Assembly (NCBI RefSeq): GCF_002796975.1 | Contig: NZ_PEKV01000012.1 | Coordinates: 246,035-287,254 of the forward strand | DNA: 41,220 nt | Direction: 5' to 3' | Source of the DNA: Ferrovibrio sp. | Lineage (GTDB): Bacteria > Pseudomonadota > Alphaproteobacteria > Ferrovibrionales > Ferrovibrionaceae | The notes under the pieces: generated by a model | Databases searched by the model: none | What the model was told of the DNA's origin: nothing | What the model saw: only the letters and a program-made list of their open reading frames with translations | In this document: positions 24,986 through 34,688 of the stretch, piece after piece | How positions within the stretch are numbered: position 1 is the stretch's first letter | Layout of the letters: each line of letters begins with the position of its first letter | Translations under genes and position numbers: made by a program

Positions 24986-26515
24986 TCAGTGAATGGTCGG
25001 GGTCGGTTCGGGTGCGTCGGCCTCGGCGGTGAGCGCGGGCCGGGCGAGGATCCACAGCACCATGCGGTCGCGTAAGCCCCGGATTGGCTGCGGTTTCAGC
25101 GCCACCATGTCGCGTACCGCCCCGGCATCGCCGCGGGTCTCATCGGTCAGCTTGTCGACAAAGGCCTGACTGAGGCAGAGCTGGGCATTCAGTCCGCGCG
25201 TCATCTGCTCCAGCCGATGCGCCACATTTACGGTCTCGCCGATCAGGGCGTATTCGACGCGGGTTTCGTCGCCAATATTGCCCAGAGTCAGCGGGCCATA
25301 ATGAATACCGACGGCCAGCTGCAGTGGCACCTGCCGCAGCAACCTGCGCTGCCGATTGAGAAGATCCATCTCGCGCAGCATGGCGCGCGCAGCGAGCAAT
25401 GCGGCCGAGGCATCGCGCGGGCCGGCCCTGGGCGTGCCGAAAGAGGCCATGATGCCGTCGCCGAGGTATTTGTCCAACGTGCCGGCATTGTCAGCCACGG
25501 CGCGCGACAGGCGCTGATGCACCTCGCGCAGGATGCCGATGGTCTGTTCCGGCGTATGATCGTCGGCAATCTGGGTGAAGCCGACCAGATCGGCGAACAG
25601 CACGGCGGCATCGATCTGCTTCACTTGGCCGAGCGCGTCGTCCATGCGCGACAGTTCCTCGGCGATATGCGGCGAGAAGTGGCGTGACAGGTTGCGTCGG
25701 GCACGTTCGCTTTCCACCTGGCGTGCCAGCAGCGTGCGCGAGCGTGCCACGGCAACCGCCAGCAGCAGGCCGATCAGACCGATCAGGATCAGGCGGGGTA
25801 GGAATTCGCCGAGTCGTACATTCCAGGGATTGAGGATATAGGCAATGCGATCGGCAACCGGCATGTGCAGGATGTTGTCGGTCCGGCTGCCAAAGGTGAC
25901 ATCGGGCTGCATGACGATATACATCGTGCCGAGCGTCCAGCAGATGATGGCAGCCAGCGTGGTGCAAAGCACCGTACGTGCCGACTGGCCGAGCGCCGAC
26001 AGCACGACGAAGAGCGCCACGTAGAGGATGGTGTCAAAGCCGAGCCGCATCGGCGGCGGCATGCCCTGATGATCGAAGGGGTTGGGCAGCACGATGGCGG
26101 CCGTCAGCAGCGCCATGTCGATGAAAGGGAACAGCCAGTGCATCCAGGGCCGGTCGAGGTCCGGCTTGCGCAGCAGCATCTGGATATAGGCGGAAAAGGC
26201 GAAGGCGCCGAGATAGCCGTAGTAATTCAACGCCAGCGGCCAGCCCATCTCGATGCTGAGGATGGTGGCCACGATGATACAGACGGCATAGCGCAGGCCG
26301 ATGGTCAGGCGCAGCGCCTCGTATTCTTCATGCCGGAAGGCCTCGGACAGCCGCTCATTGACGGCGGCAGCCTTGCTGCCTCCGCAAACCTGGTCACACA
26401 GGCTTTGCCATAACCCATTTCGCCAAAGCCCCATGGGCCTGGTGCCTCGTTCTGTCCCTGTTGGCCGATTGTCGCCAGTCCGGCCCGCCGCCGTCAATCG
26501 GCGGTCATGTGACAT
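24986..26515 (-). CDS. Membrane-anchored class III adenylate/guanylate cyclase
   Basis: The 509-residue protein has an N-terminal part with about six membrane helices (residues ~75-265), then a linker helix (ARQVESERARRNLSRHFSPHIAEELS) and a cyclase homology domain. Metal aspartates are Asp309 (VLFADLVGFT) and Asp353 (KYLGDGIMASF). YALIGETVNVAHRLEQM carries the transition-state Asn and Arg. The pattern resembles alphaproteobacterial adenylate cyclases with a membrane sensor region. cAMP is the likely product, though cGMP is not excluded. The start is uncertain: no ribosome site precedes 26515, and Met28 (MGLWRNG) is plausible. It ends 88 bases before the VOC gene. Confidence 0.88.
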   Translation of the reverse strand: MSHDRRLTAAGRTGDNRPTGTERGTRPMGLWRNGLWQSLCDQVCGGSKAAAVNERLSEAFRHEEYEALRLTIGLRYAVCIIVATILSIEMGWPLALNYYGYLGAFAFSAYIQMLLRKPDLDRPWMHWLFPFIDMALLTAAIVLPNPFDHQGMPPPMRLGFDTILYVALFVVLSALGQSARTVLCTTLAAIICWTLGTMYIVMQPDVTFGSRTDNILHMPVADRIAYILNPWNVRLGEFLPRLILIGLIGLLLAVAVARSRTLLARQVESERARRNLSRHFSPHIAEELSRMDDALGQVKQIDAAVLFADLVGFTQIADDHTPEQTIGILREVHQRLSRAVADNAGTLDKYLGDGIMASFGTPRAGPRDASAALLAARAMLREMDLLNRQRRLLRQVPLQLAVGIHYGPLTLGNIGDETRVEYALIGETVNVAHRLEQMTRGLNAQLCLSQAFVDKLTDETRGDAGAVRDMVALKPQPIRGLRDRMVLWILARPALTAEADAPEPTPTIH

Positions 26516-26539
26516 TGGTCATAGTTGGAAGAATAGAAG

Positions 26540-28057
26540 TTACTTCCAGATCGGCTTTCCACTGCCCGGCAGGCCCAGCCGGGGCCATTTATCGGTTACG
26601 GTGCGGATCACGTCCTCATCCATGCGAATCTTCTCGCCCCACTCTCTTTTCGTTTCCGGCGGCCATTTGTTGGTGGCATCCAGTCCGATCTTGGAGCCGA
26701 GGCCGGATTCGGGGCTGGCGAAGTCCAGATAATCGATCGGCGTGTGTTCGACGAAGGTGATGTCGCGGGCCGGATCCATACGGGTCGACATCGCCCAGAC
26801 CACATCCTTCCAGTCGCGTGCGTTGATGTCGTCGTCCACCACGATGATCCACTTGGTGTACATGAACTGGCGCAGATACGACCACACGCCCATCATCACG
26901 CGCTTGGCATGGCCGGGATAGGCCTTCTTCATGCTGACCACGGCCACGCGATACGAGCAGCCTTCTGGCGGCAGCCAGAAATCGACGATCTCGGGGAACT
27001 GCTGGCGGATCAGCGGTACGAACACATCGTTCAGGGCCTCGCCCAGCACGCTCGGCTCATCCGGCGGTCGGCCGGTGAAGGTGCTGAGATAGATCGGATT
27101 GCGCCGCATCGTTATGGCGGTCACCGTGAAAACGGGAAACTGCTCGACCGAATTGTAATAGCCGGTGTGGTCGCCATAGGGGCCTTCGTCGCGATAATCC
27201 TCCAGCGAGACATGGCCTTCCAGCACGATCTCGGCCTCGGCCGGCACTTTGAGCGGTACGGTCTTGCAGTCGACCAGCTCGACCTTCTTCCCGCGTAGGA
27301 GTCCGGCGAACTGGTATTCCGACAGCGTCTCCGGCACCGGCGTCACGGCGGCAAGAATGGTGCCGGGATCGGCGCCGATCACGACTGCTGCGGGGAAGGG
27401 CTCGCGCTTGCCGGCCTGCTTCCAGCGCTGATGTTGCTGGGCGCCGCCGCGATGCTTGAGCCAGCGCATCAGTGTCTGGTTTTTATTCAGCACCTGCATG
27501 CGGTAGATTCCGAGATTGTAACGATCCGTTTTATCGTTTTTATTGGGGCCTTGTGTGACGACCAGCGGCCAGGTAATCAGCGGCGCGGGTTCGCCTGGCC
27601 AGCAGATCTGGATCGGCAGTTTGCCGAGGTCGATCTCTTCGCCCTGCAGCACCACGTCATGCACTGGTGCACCACCGCTCACCGTCTTCGGTGTCATCGA
27701 CATCACGGTCTTGACCAGCGGCAGCAGGCCGAGTGCTTCCCGGAAACCGCCGGGCGGTTCGGGCTGGCGCAGGAAGGCCAGCGTCTCGCCGACATCCTTC
27801 AGTTCTTCCGGCTTGCGGTCCATGCCGAGTGCGACACGGTCGACCGTGCCGAACAGGTTGACCAACACCGGGATGTCGCTCGGGCTGCCATCGGCGCGCA
27901 CCGGCTTCTCGAACAGCACCGCCGGGCCGCCTTCGGCCAGCAGCCGGGTCTGGATCTCGGTCATTTCCAGTACGGTGGAGACCGGCTCCTTCACGCGTAC
28001 CAGCCGGCCGCTCTGCTCCAGCAGGGACATGAAATCGCGCAGCGAGGCGTAGGGCAT
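26540..28057 (-). CDS. ubiD: UbiD-family decarboxylase, probable 4-hydroxy-3-polyprenylbenzoate decarboxylase
   Basis: This is a prenylated-FMN-dependent decarboxylase acting after UbiA in ubiquinone synthesis. The 505 residues are full length. Key blocks are [17 protein letters not shown], the prFMN/Mn site with [35 protein letters not shown] containing the acidic catalytic residues, and [23 protein letters not shown] UbiX flavin prenyltransferase would be needed and is not in the window. Its ATG overlaps the stop of the EamA permease gene by one base (ATGA), implying coupling. Since pca genes are in the window, a role on other hydroxybenzoates is possible but less likely. Confidence 0.92.
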   Translation of the reverse strand: MPYASLRDFMSLLEQSGRLVRVKEPVSTVLEMTEIQTRLLAEGGPAVLFEKPVRADGSPSDIPVLVNLFGTVDRVALGMDRKPEELKDVGETLAFLRQPEPPGGFREALGLLPLVKTVMSMTPKTVSGGAPVHDVVLQGEEIDLGKLPIQICWPGEPAPLITWPLVVTQGPNKNDKTDRYNLGIYRMQVLNKNQTLMRWLKHRGGAQQHQRWKQAGKREPFPAAVVIGADPGTILAAVTPVPETLSEYQFAGLLRGKKVELVDCKTVPLKVPAEAEIVLEGHVSLEDYRDEGPYGDHTGYYNSVEQFPVFTVTAITMRRNPIYLSTFTGRPPDEPSVLGEALNDVFVPLIRQQFPEIVDFWLPPEGCSYRVAVVSMKKAYPGHAKRVMMGVWSYLRQFMYTKWIIVVDDDINARDWKDVVWAMSTRMDPARDITFVEHTPIDYLDFASPESGLGSKIGLDATNKWPPETKREWGEKIRMDEDVIRTVTDKWPRLGLPGSGKPIWK

Positions 28058-28971
28058 CAGGCGGGATCCGGTTTATGCGTGGCGAAGTAGAGGCCCGGCA
28101 GCACCAGTGCCGCGCCGAGCCAATGGTAGAATGCAAATGCCTCGCCGAGAAGCAGCCAGGCCATCAGTGCGGTATAAACCGGCGCCAGATACAGCATGAG
28201 GCCGGTGCGGTTCGGCCCCAGATGCTTGGTCATGTAGCCAAAGGTGGCATAGGCACCAACACCGGGCACCAGGATCAGGGTGGCGACGGCGGCAACGGTG
28301 CGCAGATCGAAAGTCGGAGGGCCGATGACGGCCAGTTCGTAAGCCTGAACCGGCAGCATGACCGCGACTCCGGCAAAAGCAATGGCCGACAGGCGTGCCG
28401 TGACGCTCAAGGTACTGCGCCAGTGCTTCAGCAGCACGCTGTACAAGGCCCAGGCGATGGCGGCGCCGAGAATGATCAGGTCGCCCGGCGTGAAGGTCAG
28501 GTGCAGGATGGTGCTGAGGTCGCCGCGCAGGATAATGGCCAGCACGCCGGCCAGTGCCAAGGCTGTGCCGATGCCCTGGCGTAAGGAGAACCGTTCCGCG
28601 AACAACATGCGGCTAAGCAGGATGATCATCACCGGCGAGGTGGCGTAAATGAGCCCGATATTGGTCGCGGTGGTGGTGAAAGCGCCGTAATAGACTGCCG
28701 CGCCGCAGACGCCCATGCCGAGGAAGCCAAGCACCACCAGATGCCACCATTCGCGCCGCAGGGCGATGCGGCTGCGCCAGAGTTCGCGGCCGCAGAATGG
28801 CAGCAGCACCAACACCACGCCGATCCAGCGCAGTTCGGCCAGTGCCACCGGCGGAATCAGGCCGGCCGTGGCGCGCGCCATCACCATATTGGTGGTGAAC
28901 ATGGCGGGGGTGACGAACAGCAGTATCTGGGCGATGCGCAGGTCGCGGGCGGACGAGGTGGCGGGTTCCAT
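28057..28971 (-). CDS. EamA/DMT-family permease
   Basis: This 304-residue drug/metabolite transporter has ten predicted helices in two EamA repeats. The first repeat contains [22 protein letters not shown] and [20 protein letters not shown]; the second [22 protein letters not shown] and [21 protein letters not shown]. The substrate cannot be read; family members export amino acids, nucleotides or metabolites. It precedes ubiD with an ATGA overlap, an arrangement suggesting a shared transcript rather than shared function. Confidence 0.9.
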   Translation of the reverse strand: MEPATSSARDLRIAQILLFVTPAMFTTNMVMARATAGLIPPVALAELRWIGVVLVLLPFCGRELWRSRIALRREWWHLVVLGFLGMGVCGAAVYYGAFTTTATNIGLIYATSPVMIILLSRMLFAERFSLRQGIGTALALAGVLAIILRGDLSTILHLTFTPGDLIILGAAIAWALYSVLLKHWRSTLSVTARLSAIAFAGVAVMLPVQAYELAVIGPPTFDLRTVAAVATLILVPGVGAYATFGYMTKHLGPNRTGLMLYLAPVYTALMAWLLLGEAFAFYHWLGAALVLPGLYFATHKPDPA

Positions 28972-29047
28972 CGCGCGGCAGATTAGGCGTCGGGTGGAAT
29001 GCTGACCAGTGCTTGACCTGGCGCATACCGCAGCCTAATCCCATCGG

Positions 29048-29794
29048 ATGCGACGTTTTCCCGCCGAATTTGCCGATCTGCTGACGCCCCGGGGCGAAAC
29101 CCTGCTGGCGGGCCGGCATGCCGAGTCAGGGGCCTTGACCAATCCGCGCACGCGCTTTCTTGCGTTGGGCGGTCTGATCGATCCGAAACAGGCACGGGCA
29201 GTTGCCCTGCTGCTGGAAAAGAGCCTGCTGGCGCACCTGCGCGAGATGGCGCAGCCGATCCCGCCTGAGACGATCTGGGAGGAGACACGCAACTATGCCG
29301 AACAACTGCCCAAGACCATGCGCCAGCGCACCACGCATCTCGACAATCCGCGCTCGGCCGCTTTTCGGGTGGCGCAAGACATCGGCCTTATCGCCTGCCT
29401 GCGTTCAGACAGCTACCGCGCCTTTGCCGCCGCACTCGCCGGTCGGGCGTTGAAGAAGAAATATGGCCTGCAGGCGATTGCTTACGCTACCGGCGATTAT
29501 GCCGGGCCGCATACCGATCATCATCCGGAAGAGTCCGATGCCGCGCGCGGCTATTTCGACATGCATCTCAGCTTCGCGACAGCTGCCGTGCGCGACCAGT
29601 ATCTGGTCTACGCCAGGACCGGACATTTCACCGAGATGGTGGAAGTGACGCAGACGCCGGGGCTGGTGACGGCGTATCGCCTGCCGTTCTGGCATTACAC
29701 CACGCCGCTGCGGGCCAAGCCGAAACAGGACGCGAAAGCCCGCCGCTGGGTGCTGCTGGGGACTTTCCTGTTTGCGGATCAGGGCGCCAGATAG
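29048..29794 (+). CDS. 2OG-Fe(II) oxygenase-like protein
   Basis: This 248-residue protein shows an HxD at His155-Thr-Asp157 (GPHTDHHPE) and a distal His216 (LPFWHYTTPL), followed about 16 residues later by a basic RRWVLLGTFLF strand. This spacing is the Fe(II)/2-oxoglutarate facial triad with the co-substrate arginine. The family and substrate are otherwise unrecognised. It is divergent from the EamA permease gene (76-bp gap), and its last 16 bases overlap the convergent cysteine-rich protein gene. No good ribosome site is seen before the ATG. Confidence 0.6.
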   Translation: MRRFPAEFADLLTPRGETLLAGRHAESGALTNPRTRFLALGGLIDPKQARAVALLLEKSLLAHLREMAQPIPPETIWEETRNYAEQLPKTMRQRTTHLDNPRSAAFRVAQDIGLIACLRSDSYRAFAAALAGRALKKKYGLQAIAYATGDYAGPHTDHHPEESDAARGYFDMHLSFATAAVRDQYLVYARTGHFTEMVEVTQTPGLVTAYRLPFWHYTTPLRAKPKQDAKARRWVLLGTFLFADQGAR

Positions 29795-30531
29795 CCGCCC
29801 TTGGGCACCGGACCCAGCGTGCCGCCGGCCGCTTTCACGGCCTTGATATAGGCGGCTTCCGACTTGTAGGGGCCGAACTTTTTGAAATCGTCAGGCGTGC
29901 AGACGGTCAGCTTGCCGCCATCGTTCGGCTTGATCTTGAAATAGCCGCCGTCGCGATGGATCACCGGGATGATCTTCTTCTGGCGGCTGAATACGCGGCG
30001 CATATTGGCTGAGTGATCCTTCATCGTCTCGTATTCATCCGGGTCGAGCTTGAAAATGCGCTCAAACGCCGCGACCATTTCCTCGACGAATTTGCGCTCG
30101 ACGACCTGCATGTTGGAAATGATCCAGCAGCGGTCCTCAAAATCCCAGTAATAAGTCAGGCCGACGAACTTCCCGGCCTTGTCGAGATAGGGATAGAAGG
30201 GGAAGGAGCGGCAGGCGATCGTCCGGTTGTCGCGTTCGCAGAAAGCCGCGCCCTTGCACTCGACCGCGCAGGCATTGCTGGTCAGTTCCTTGACGATCTT
30301 GCGCGAGGCCGCGTCGTTCGGCTTGTATTTGAACCACAGGTCGCTGCGGCTCTTCAGCAGTTCGAACTCTGCCTTGTCGACGACCGGAATGGCATTCTCG
30401 GTGGTGCAGCAGATCGGCTGGCCGTTGTTCAGCGGTGCGCATTTGCGACCGCAATCCACAAAAGCCAGATTGGCATTGTACTGCTTATACAGGCTGGCGA
30501 AGTCTTGGGCGCTGATTCGGGGCTTTTTCAT
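29779..30531 (-). CDS. Cysteine-rich YkgJ-like protein
   Basis: This 250-residue protein has eight cysteines. The first group is CGRKC...ICC (VDCGRKCAPLNNGQPICCTT), then CAVECKGAAFCE, CRSFPFYPY and later DRCWI. The CxxxC...CC head, with the CRSFPFYPYLD segment, resembles the YkgJ zinc/iron-chelating cluster family, though the match is partial. A second half rich in Lys/Asp includes FSRQKKIIPVIHRDGGYFKI. Function unknown; metal binding is inferred from the cysteines. I use the ATG at 30531; an upstream TTG (30567) is in frame but lacks support. It sits 45 bases downstream of the ubiA stop. Confidence 0.7.
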   Translation of the reverse strand: MKKPRISAQDFASLYKQYNANLAFVDCGRKCAPLNNGQPICCTTENAIPVVDKAEFELLKSRSDLWFKYKPNDAASRKIVKELTSNACAVECKGAAFCERDNRTIACRSFPFYPYLDKAGKFVGLTYYWDFEDRCWIISNMQVVERKFVEEMVAAFERIFKLDPDEYETMKDHSANMRRVFSRQKKIIPVIHRDGGYFKIKPNDGGKLTVCTPDDFKKFGPYKSEAAYIKAVKAAGGTLGPVPKGGYLAP

Positions 30532-30575
30532 GCGCGCGAAGATACGCGGCGCACCGTTATTCGCCAAGCGATAAC

Positions 30576-31502
30576 CTAGCCCAATAAGAAGGCAGCGAAG
30601 ATGATCAGACCGGTATCGCGGTTTGCCCGGAATTTCGACAGGCAGTCGGCGCTGTCATCAAGCCGCAGCGTCAGCGCCTGCCAGAGGAAATGCAGCGCGG
30701 CGAGACCGAGGCCAACCCAGTAGGGCCAGCCAAGCCCGGCCATCCAGCCCACCAGGACGAGTCCGATCAGGGTGAGGTCGTAGAAGCCGGCGATCCATAA
30801 CCGTGCATGGCTGCCGAACAGCCGGGCGGTGGATTTCACCCCGATCAGGGCGTCGTCTTCCTTATCCTGCAGGGCATAGATCGTGTCGTAGCCCAGTGTC
30901 CAGACGATGCCCGAGGCATAGAGGACCAGGGTGATCCAGTCGAGCCGGCCGCTGACGGCGGCATAGCCCAGTACAGCCCCCCAGTTGAAGGCCAGCCCCA
31001 AAAAGAATTGTGGCCACCAGGTGTAGCGCTTCATGAAGGGATAGATGGCGACCAGCCCCAGCGAAGCCACACCCAACCAGATCGCCAGCATGTTCATCTG
31101 GATCAGAATGGCGAAACCGACTAGTGCCTGCGCCATCAGCCAGACCCAGGCATTGACGACACTGACCTGGCCCGATGGGATCGGGCGCAGCCGGGTGCGC
31201 TCGACCCGGCCGTCGAAATCGCGGTCGACAATGTCGTTGAAGGTGCAGCCGGCGCCACGCATCACCAGCGCGCCGATACCGAACAGCAGGATCAGCCAGA
31301 CGTCCAGTTCCGCTTCGGGCGGGCGGGCCATGGCGATGGCCCACCAGCCGGGCAGCAGCAGCAGCCAGGTGCCGATCGGGCGGTCCAGTCGGGACAGCCG
31401 GGCATAGGGCCGCCAGCCGGCCGGCAGCCACCGCTCGACCCAGTGGCCGGCCACTGCGTCGGCGGGGGGCTGATCCGTGACATCATCGCCGGGCTTTGTC
31501 AT
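30576..31502 (-). CDS. ubiA: 4-hydroxybenzoate polyprenyltransferase
   Basis: This integral-membrane prenyltransferase attaches the polyprenyl tail to 4-hydroxybenzoate for ubiquinone. The 308-residue protein has eight to nine helices and both Asp-rich motifs: NDIVDRDFDGRVERTR and the second at YALQDKEDDALIG. RLDRPIGTWLLLLPGWW starts the first helix region. The start at 31502 gives an N terminus MTKPGDDVTDQ; an ATG at 31556 would overlap the start of the divergent rsmE gene and adds 18 unconserved residues. It competes with the pca route only indirectly, since 4-hydroxybenzoate is upstream of protocatechuate. Confidence 0.93.
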   Translation of the reverse strand: MTKPGDDVTDQPPADAVAGHWVERWLPAGWRPYARLSRLDRPIGTWLLLLPGWWAIAMARPPEAELDVWLILLFGIGALVMRGAGCTFNDIVDRDFDGRVERTRLRPIPSGQVSVVNAWVWLMAQALVGFAILIQMNMLAIWLGVASLGLVAIYPFMKRYTWWPQFFLGLAFNWGAVLGYAAVSGRLDWITLVLYASGIVWTLGYDTIYALQDKEDDALIGVKSTARLFGSHARLWIAGFYDLTLIGLVLVGWMAGLGWPYWVGLGLAALHFLWQALTLRLDDSADCLSKFRANRDTGLIIFAAFLLG

Positions 31503-31543
31503 AACGCTTCGTGTAGTGGTTCCTGTTATGCAGCACAACCTGA

Positions 31544-32269
31544 ATGATTGACGCAATCAAGGCCCGCCTGTATGTGACCGATGCGCTGGGCGCGGGCGGT
31601 TCCGTCATGTTGGCCGACGATCAAGCGCATTACCTGCGCCATGTGCTACGTCTGGAAGCGGGGCAGGCCGTGGCGCTGTTCAATGGCCGCGACGGCGAGT
31701 GGCGCGCGGTCATCGCCGAGACTGGCAAGAAGGGCGTGCGGCTCGATCTTGCGGCGCAGTTGCGACCCCAACCGGCCGCCGCTGCCGATATCTGGCTCTG
31801 CTTTGCGCCGATCAAGCAGGGCCGGATCGAGATGATCGTGGAAAAAGCCACCGAACTGGGTACCGCCCGCCTGTTGCTGGTGATCACCCGTCGCACGCAG
31901 ATGCAGAAGGTGAATGTCGAGCGATTGGCAGCCCATGCCCGCGAAGCGGCGGAACAATGCGAGCGGCTGGATGTGCCCGAGGTCGCACAGGCAGTCACGC
32001 TGGAGAAACTGCTGCAGGACTGGCCTCAGGATCGCCGGCTGTTTGTCTGTGCCGAACGCAGCGACGCGCCATCATTACTGGCGGCGGCAAGGGGCGATGG
32101 TCCATGTGCCTTGCTGGTGGGGCCTGAAGGTGGCTTCGCACCCGAAGAATTGCAGCAGATCGCGATCCTGCCACAGGTGGTGACGGTTTCGCTTGGGCCG
32201 CGTATCCTGCGGGCTGAGACGGCCGCGATTGCGGCCTTGGCCATTTTACAATCGGTGCGGCTGAATTAG
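31544..32269 (+). CDS. rsmE: 16S rRNA (uracil-1498-N3)-methyltransferase
   Basis: This SPOUT-fold methyltransferase modifies U1498 in the ribosomal decoding region. It has 241 residues: an N-terminal PUA-like part (RLYVTDALG, LRLEAGQAVALFNGRDGEW), then the knot with LVGPEGGFAPEEL and SLGPRILRAETAAIAAL, which bind S-adenosylmethionine. It is divergent from ubiA, with 41 bases between starts. Neighbourhood ubiA-rsmE-gshA is common in alphaproteobacteria. Confidence 0.94.
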   Translation: MIDAIKARLYVTDALGAGGSVMLADDQAHYLRHVLRLEAGQAVALFNGRDGEWRAVIAETGKKGVRLDLAAQLRPQPAAAADIWLCFAPIKQGRIEMIVEKATELGTARLLLVITRRTQMQKVNVERLAAHAREAAEQCERLDVPEVAQAVTLEKLLQDWPQDRRLFVCAERSDAPSLLAAARGDGPCALLVGPEGGFAPEELQQIAILPQVVTVSLGPRILRAETAAIAALAILQSVRLN

Positions 32270-32393
32270 CGTCAGTGAACCGAAGGCCAGCGGGGCTGGA
32301 CAACGGATAGTATCTGCCCCATATGCCGGGAGCAGCCGTTCGGCCCGCACCAGCAGTCCTGCGTAAACGATAATAATAAGCACCGAGGTTTTC

Positions 32394-33758
32394 ATGTCCG
32401 GTCCGGCCCAGGCCCCAGAGACGCCGATCACGTCCAAGGCGCAACTCGTCGAATATCTGGCGCAGGGCAGCAAGCCGGAATCCGACTGGCGCATCGGCAC
32501 CGAACACGAAAAATTCGCCTACAACACTGCCGACTTCCGTGCGCTACCCTATGAGGGCGCGGCCAGCATCAAGGGACTGCTGACCGGCCTGCAGCGTTTC
32601 GGCTGGGAACCGGTGATGGAGGGCGACAACGTCATCGCACTCACCCTGAACGGCCAGTCGATCACGCTGGAGCCGGGTGGGCAGTTCGAACTGTCAGGCG
32701 CGCCGCTCGAAACCATTCACGAGACCTGTATCGAGGTCTCGACGCATCTGAAGCAGGTGCGCGAAGTGGGTGCCGAAGCCGGTATTGCCATGATGGGCTT
32801 GGGCTTCAATCCTAAATGGCGCCGTGACGACATCCCTGTGATGCCCAAGGGCCGCTACAACATCATGCGCGCCTATATGCCCAAGAAGGGCAATCTCGGC
32901 CTCGACATGATGCTGCGTACCTGCACCGTGCAGGTGAATCTGGATTACGGCTCCGAAGCCGATATGGTGAAGAAATTCCGCACCAGCCTGGCGCTGCAGC
33001 CGCTGGCGGTGGCGATGTTCGCCAACTCGCCCTTCACCGAGGGCAAGCCGAACGGTTTCCTCAGTTACCGCAGCCAGATCTGGACCGATACCGATCCGGA
33101 CCGTACCGGCATGCTGGGCTTTGTGTTCGACGACGGCATGAGTTTCGAGCGCTATGTCGATCACGCGCTCGATGTGCCAATGTATTTCAGCTATCGCGAC
33201 GGCAAGTATATCGACGCGTCGGGCCAGAGCTTCCGCGATTTCATGGCCGGCAAGCTGCCGGCTCTGCCGGGCGCCTTGCCCACCATGCGCGACTGGGCCG
33301 ACCACATCACCACGCTGTTCCCCGAAGTGCGCATGAAGCGCTTCCTCGAGATGCGCGGAGCCGATGCCGGCCCGTGGTCGCGGCTTTGCGCGCTACCGGC
33401 GCTATGGGTTGGCCTGCTTTATGACAAGACCGCGCTGGATGCCGCTTGGGATCTGTGCCGCGACTGGACGCTGGCGGAACGCGAGCAGCTTCGTCTCGAC
33501 GCGCCGAAATACGGCCTGCACACGCCACTGCGTGGCCGGCCGCTGAAATACTATGCCGAGCAGATGGTTCAGATCGCCATGGGCGGCCTGAAAAACCGTA
33601 GTCGCCTGTCGCCGGCCGGCGAGGACGAGACGCATTTCCTCGAACCCCTGGTGCGTATTGTCGAAAGCGGTGAGACGCCGGCGGAAGCGCTGCTGAAGCT
33701 CTATAACGGTCGCTGGAACAAGTCGGTCGATCCGGCCTTCACCGAACTCGCTTACTGA
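32394..33758 (+). CDS. gshA: Glutamate-cysteine ligase, plant/alphaproteobacterial type
   Basis: This enzyme makes gamma-glutamylcysteine, the first step of glutathione synthesis. It has 454 residues. GTEHEKF (Glu37, His38, Glu39) is the ATP-metal site of this GCS2-like class. [31 protein letters not shown] and [12 protein letters not shown] are diagnostic. GAGG stands 5 bases before the ATG. It follows rsmE by 124 bases; in that gap I see only this ribosome site. Its last 20 bases overlap the end of the convergent cytochrome gene. Confidence 0.95.
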   Translation: MSGPAQAPETPITSKAQLVEYLAQGSKPESDWRIGTEHEKFAYNTADFRALPYEGAASIKGLLTGLQRFGWEPVMEGDNVIALTLNGQSITLEPGGQFELSGAPLETIHETCIEVSTHLKQVREVGAEAGIAMMGLGFNPKWRRDDIPVMPKGRYNIMRAYMPKKGNLGLDMMLRTCTVQVNLDYGSEADMVKKFRTSLALQPLAVAMFANSPFTEGKPNGFLSYRSQIWTDTDPDRTGMLGFVFDDGMSFERYVDHALDVPMYFSYRDGKYIDASGQSFRDFMAGKLPALPGALPTMRDWADHITTLFPEVRMKRFLEMRGADAGPWSRLCALPALWVGLLYDKTALDAAWDLCRDWTLAEREQLRLDAPKYGLHTPLRGRPLKYYAEQMVQIAMGGLKNRSRLSPAGEDETHFLEPLVRIVESGETPAEALLKLYNGRWNKSVDPAFTELAY

Positions 33759-34677
33759 GCCACGTTTTCAAACGCTCCGGTTCGTACAGGCTGCGCGGCA
33801 GGTCGGCCACCAGTACGGCCGACGGCGTTGTAGTTGCCCGCCGCAGCTCTGCCAGCGCCGCACGTGCCTGCACCCAGTCTCCACGCTCGGCCTGTGTGGC
33901 GATTCGCGCCAGCTGCCGCGACCATTCTTCCAGCAATCCTCGGCTGCCGCGCATGTCGTCTTCCGCGAAACGCTCATGGATGAAGCCGATCTGGCCGCGG
34001 ATCATCACCGTCATGCGTTCAGCCAGCGCCGGTTCTTCCTCGGCCAGCGGTATGCGCAGCGCATCCAGATAACGCGTCAGATCGGCGAGATCCTGTCGCA
34101 ATGAGACTGGTTCGTAAACAGCAACAGCCGGCTGCAGCTTTTCCTGATAGGCGACCAGGGCATCGAGCAGCAGGGCGTCCGGCTCGGCGCCGGCGAATTC
34201 GGTCACGATCACGCGGCGGGTGAATTCGCGCAGAGAGGCCGTGCGACGGTCGTGGCCGAAGCGGTCCTTGGTCTTCACGCCGCGTAAAGAAGGGATTTCA
34301 AGCGGATTGTCGACGTCATCCTCGCCGCGCAGATTCCAGAAGGCATGGCTGACGTCGATGCGGCCGGGTTTGACCGACAGGCCAGGGATGAAGAAGGCCG
34401 TGGTCGCAAAACCGTTGGTGTGGCAGGCCTGACAGGACAGTCCAGCCTTGCGGGCGGTGCCGCCCAGCACAGCTGGACTGCGAAAGGTGAGGCGGCCCAG
34501 TTCGACGTAGAAGCTCTGCTTCTCTCCCCCTTCCAGCTGCTCCTGCGGATGCCGGGTCAGGCTTTCGACCGACAGACTGCCGGGTGGCAGCCACTCCAAG
34601 GCACCGGTCAGCGACTGCGATTGCGCGGCCATGGAGGGCAGCGCAGCCAACAGCACACCGAGCAGAAGCCGGCGCAT
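33739..34677 (-). CDS. Periplasmic monoheme c-type protein, MauG/cytochrome c peroxidase-related
   Basis: This 312-residue protein has a signal peptide ([20 protein letters not shown]) and one haem attachment motif CQACH at Cys82-Cys85-His86. The surroundings resemble the first haem domain of di-haem peroxidases/Mau[13 protein letters not shown], then [33 protein letters not shown]. No second CxxCH is present, so it is not a canonical di-haem peroxidase. The remaining ~150 residues are helical and charged, and function is unknown. The start at 34677 gives the signal peptide; the frame's earlier ATGs lie within the cysE gene. It is third in a leftward tldD-cysE-cytochrome run. Confidence 0.75.
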   Translation of the reverse strand: MRRLLLGVLLAALPSMAAQSQSLTGALEWLPPGSLSVESLTRHPQEQLEGGEKQSFYVELGRLTFRSPAVLGGTARKAGLSCQACHTNGFATTAFFIPGLSVKPGRIDVSHAFWNLRGEDDVDNPLEIPSLRGVKTKDRFGHDRRTASLREFTRRVIVTEFAGAEPDALLLDALVAYQEKLQPAVAVYEPVSLRQDLADLTRYLDALRIPLAEEEPALAERMTVMIRGQIGFIHERFAEDDMRGSRGLLEEWSRQLARIATQAERGDWVQARAALAELRRATTTPSAVLVADLPRSLYEPERLKTWLSKRVR

Positions 34678-34688
34678 CCCAGGAAGGA

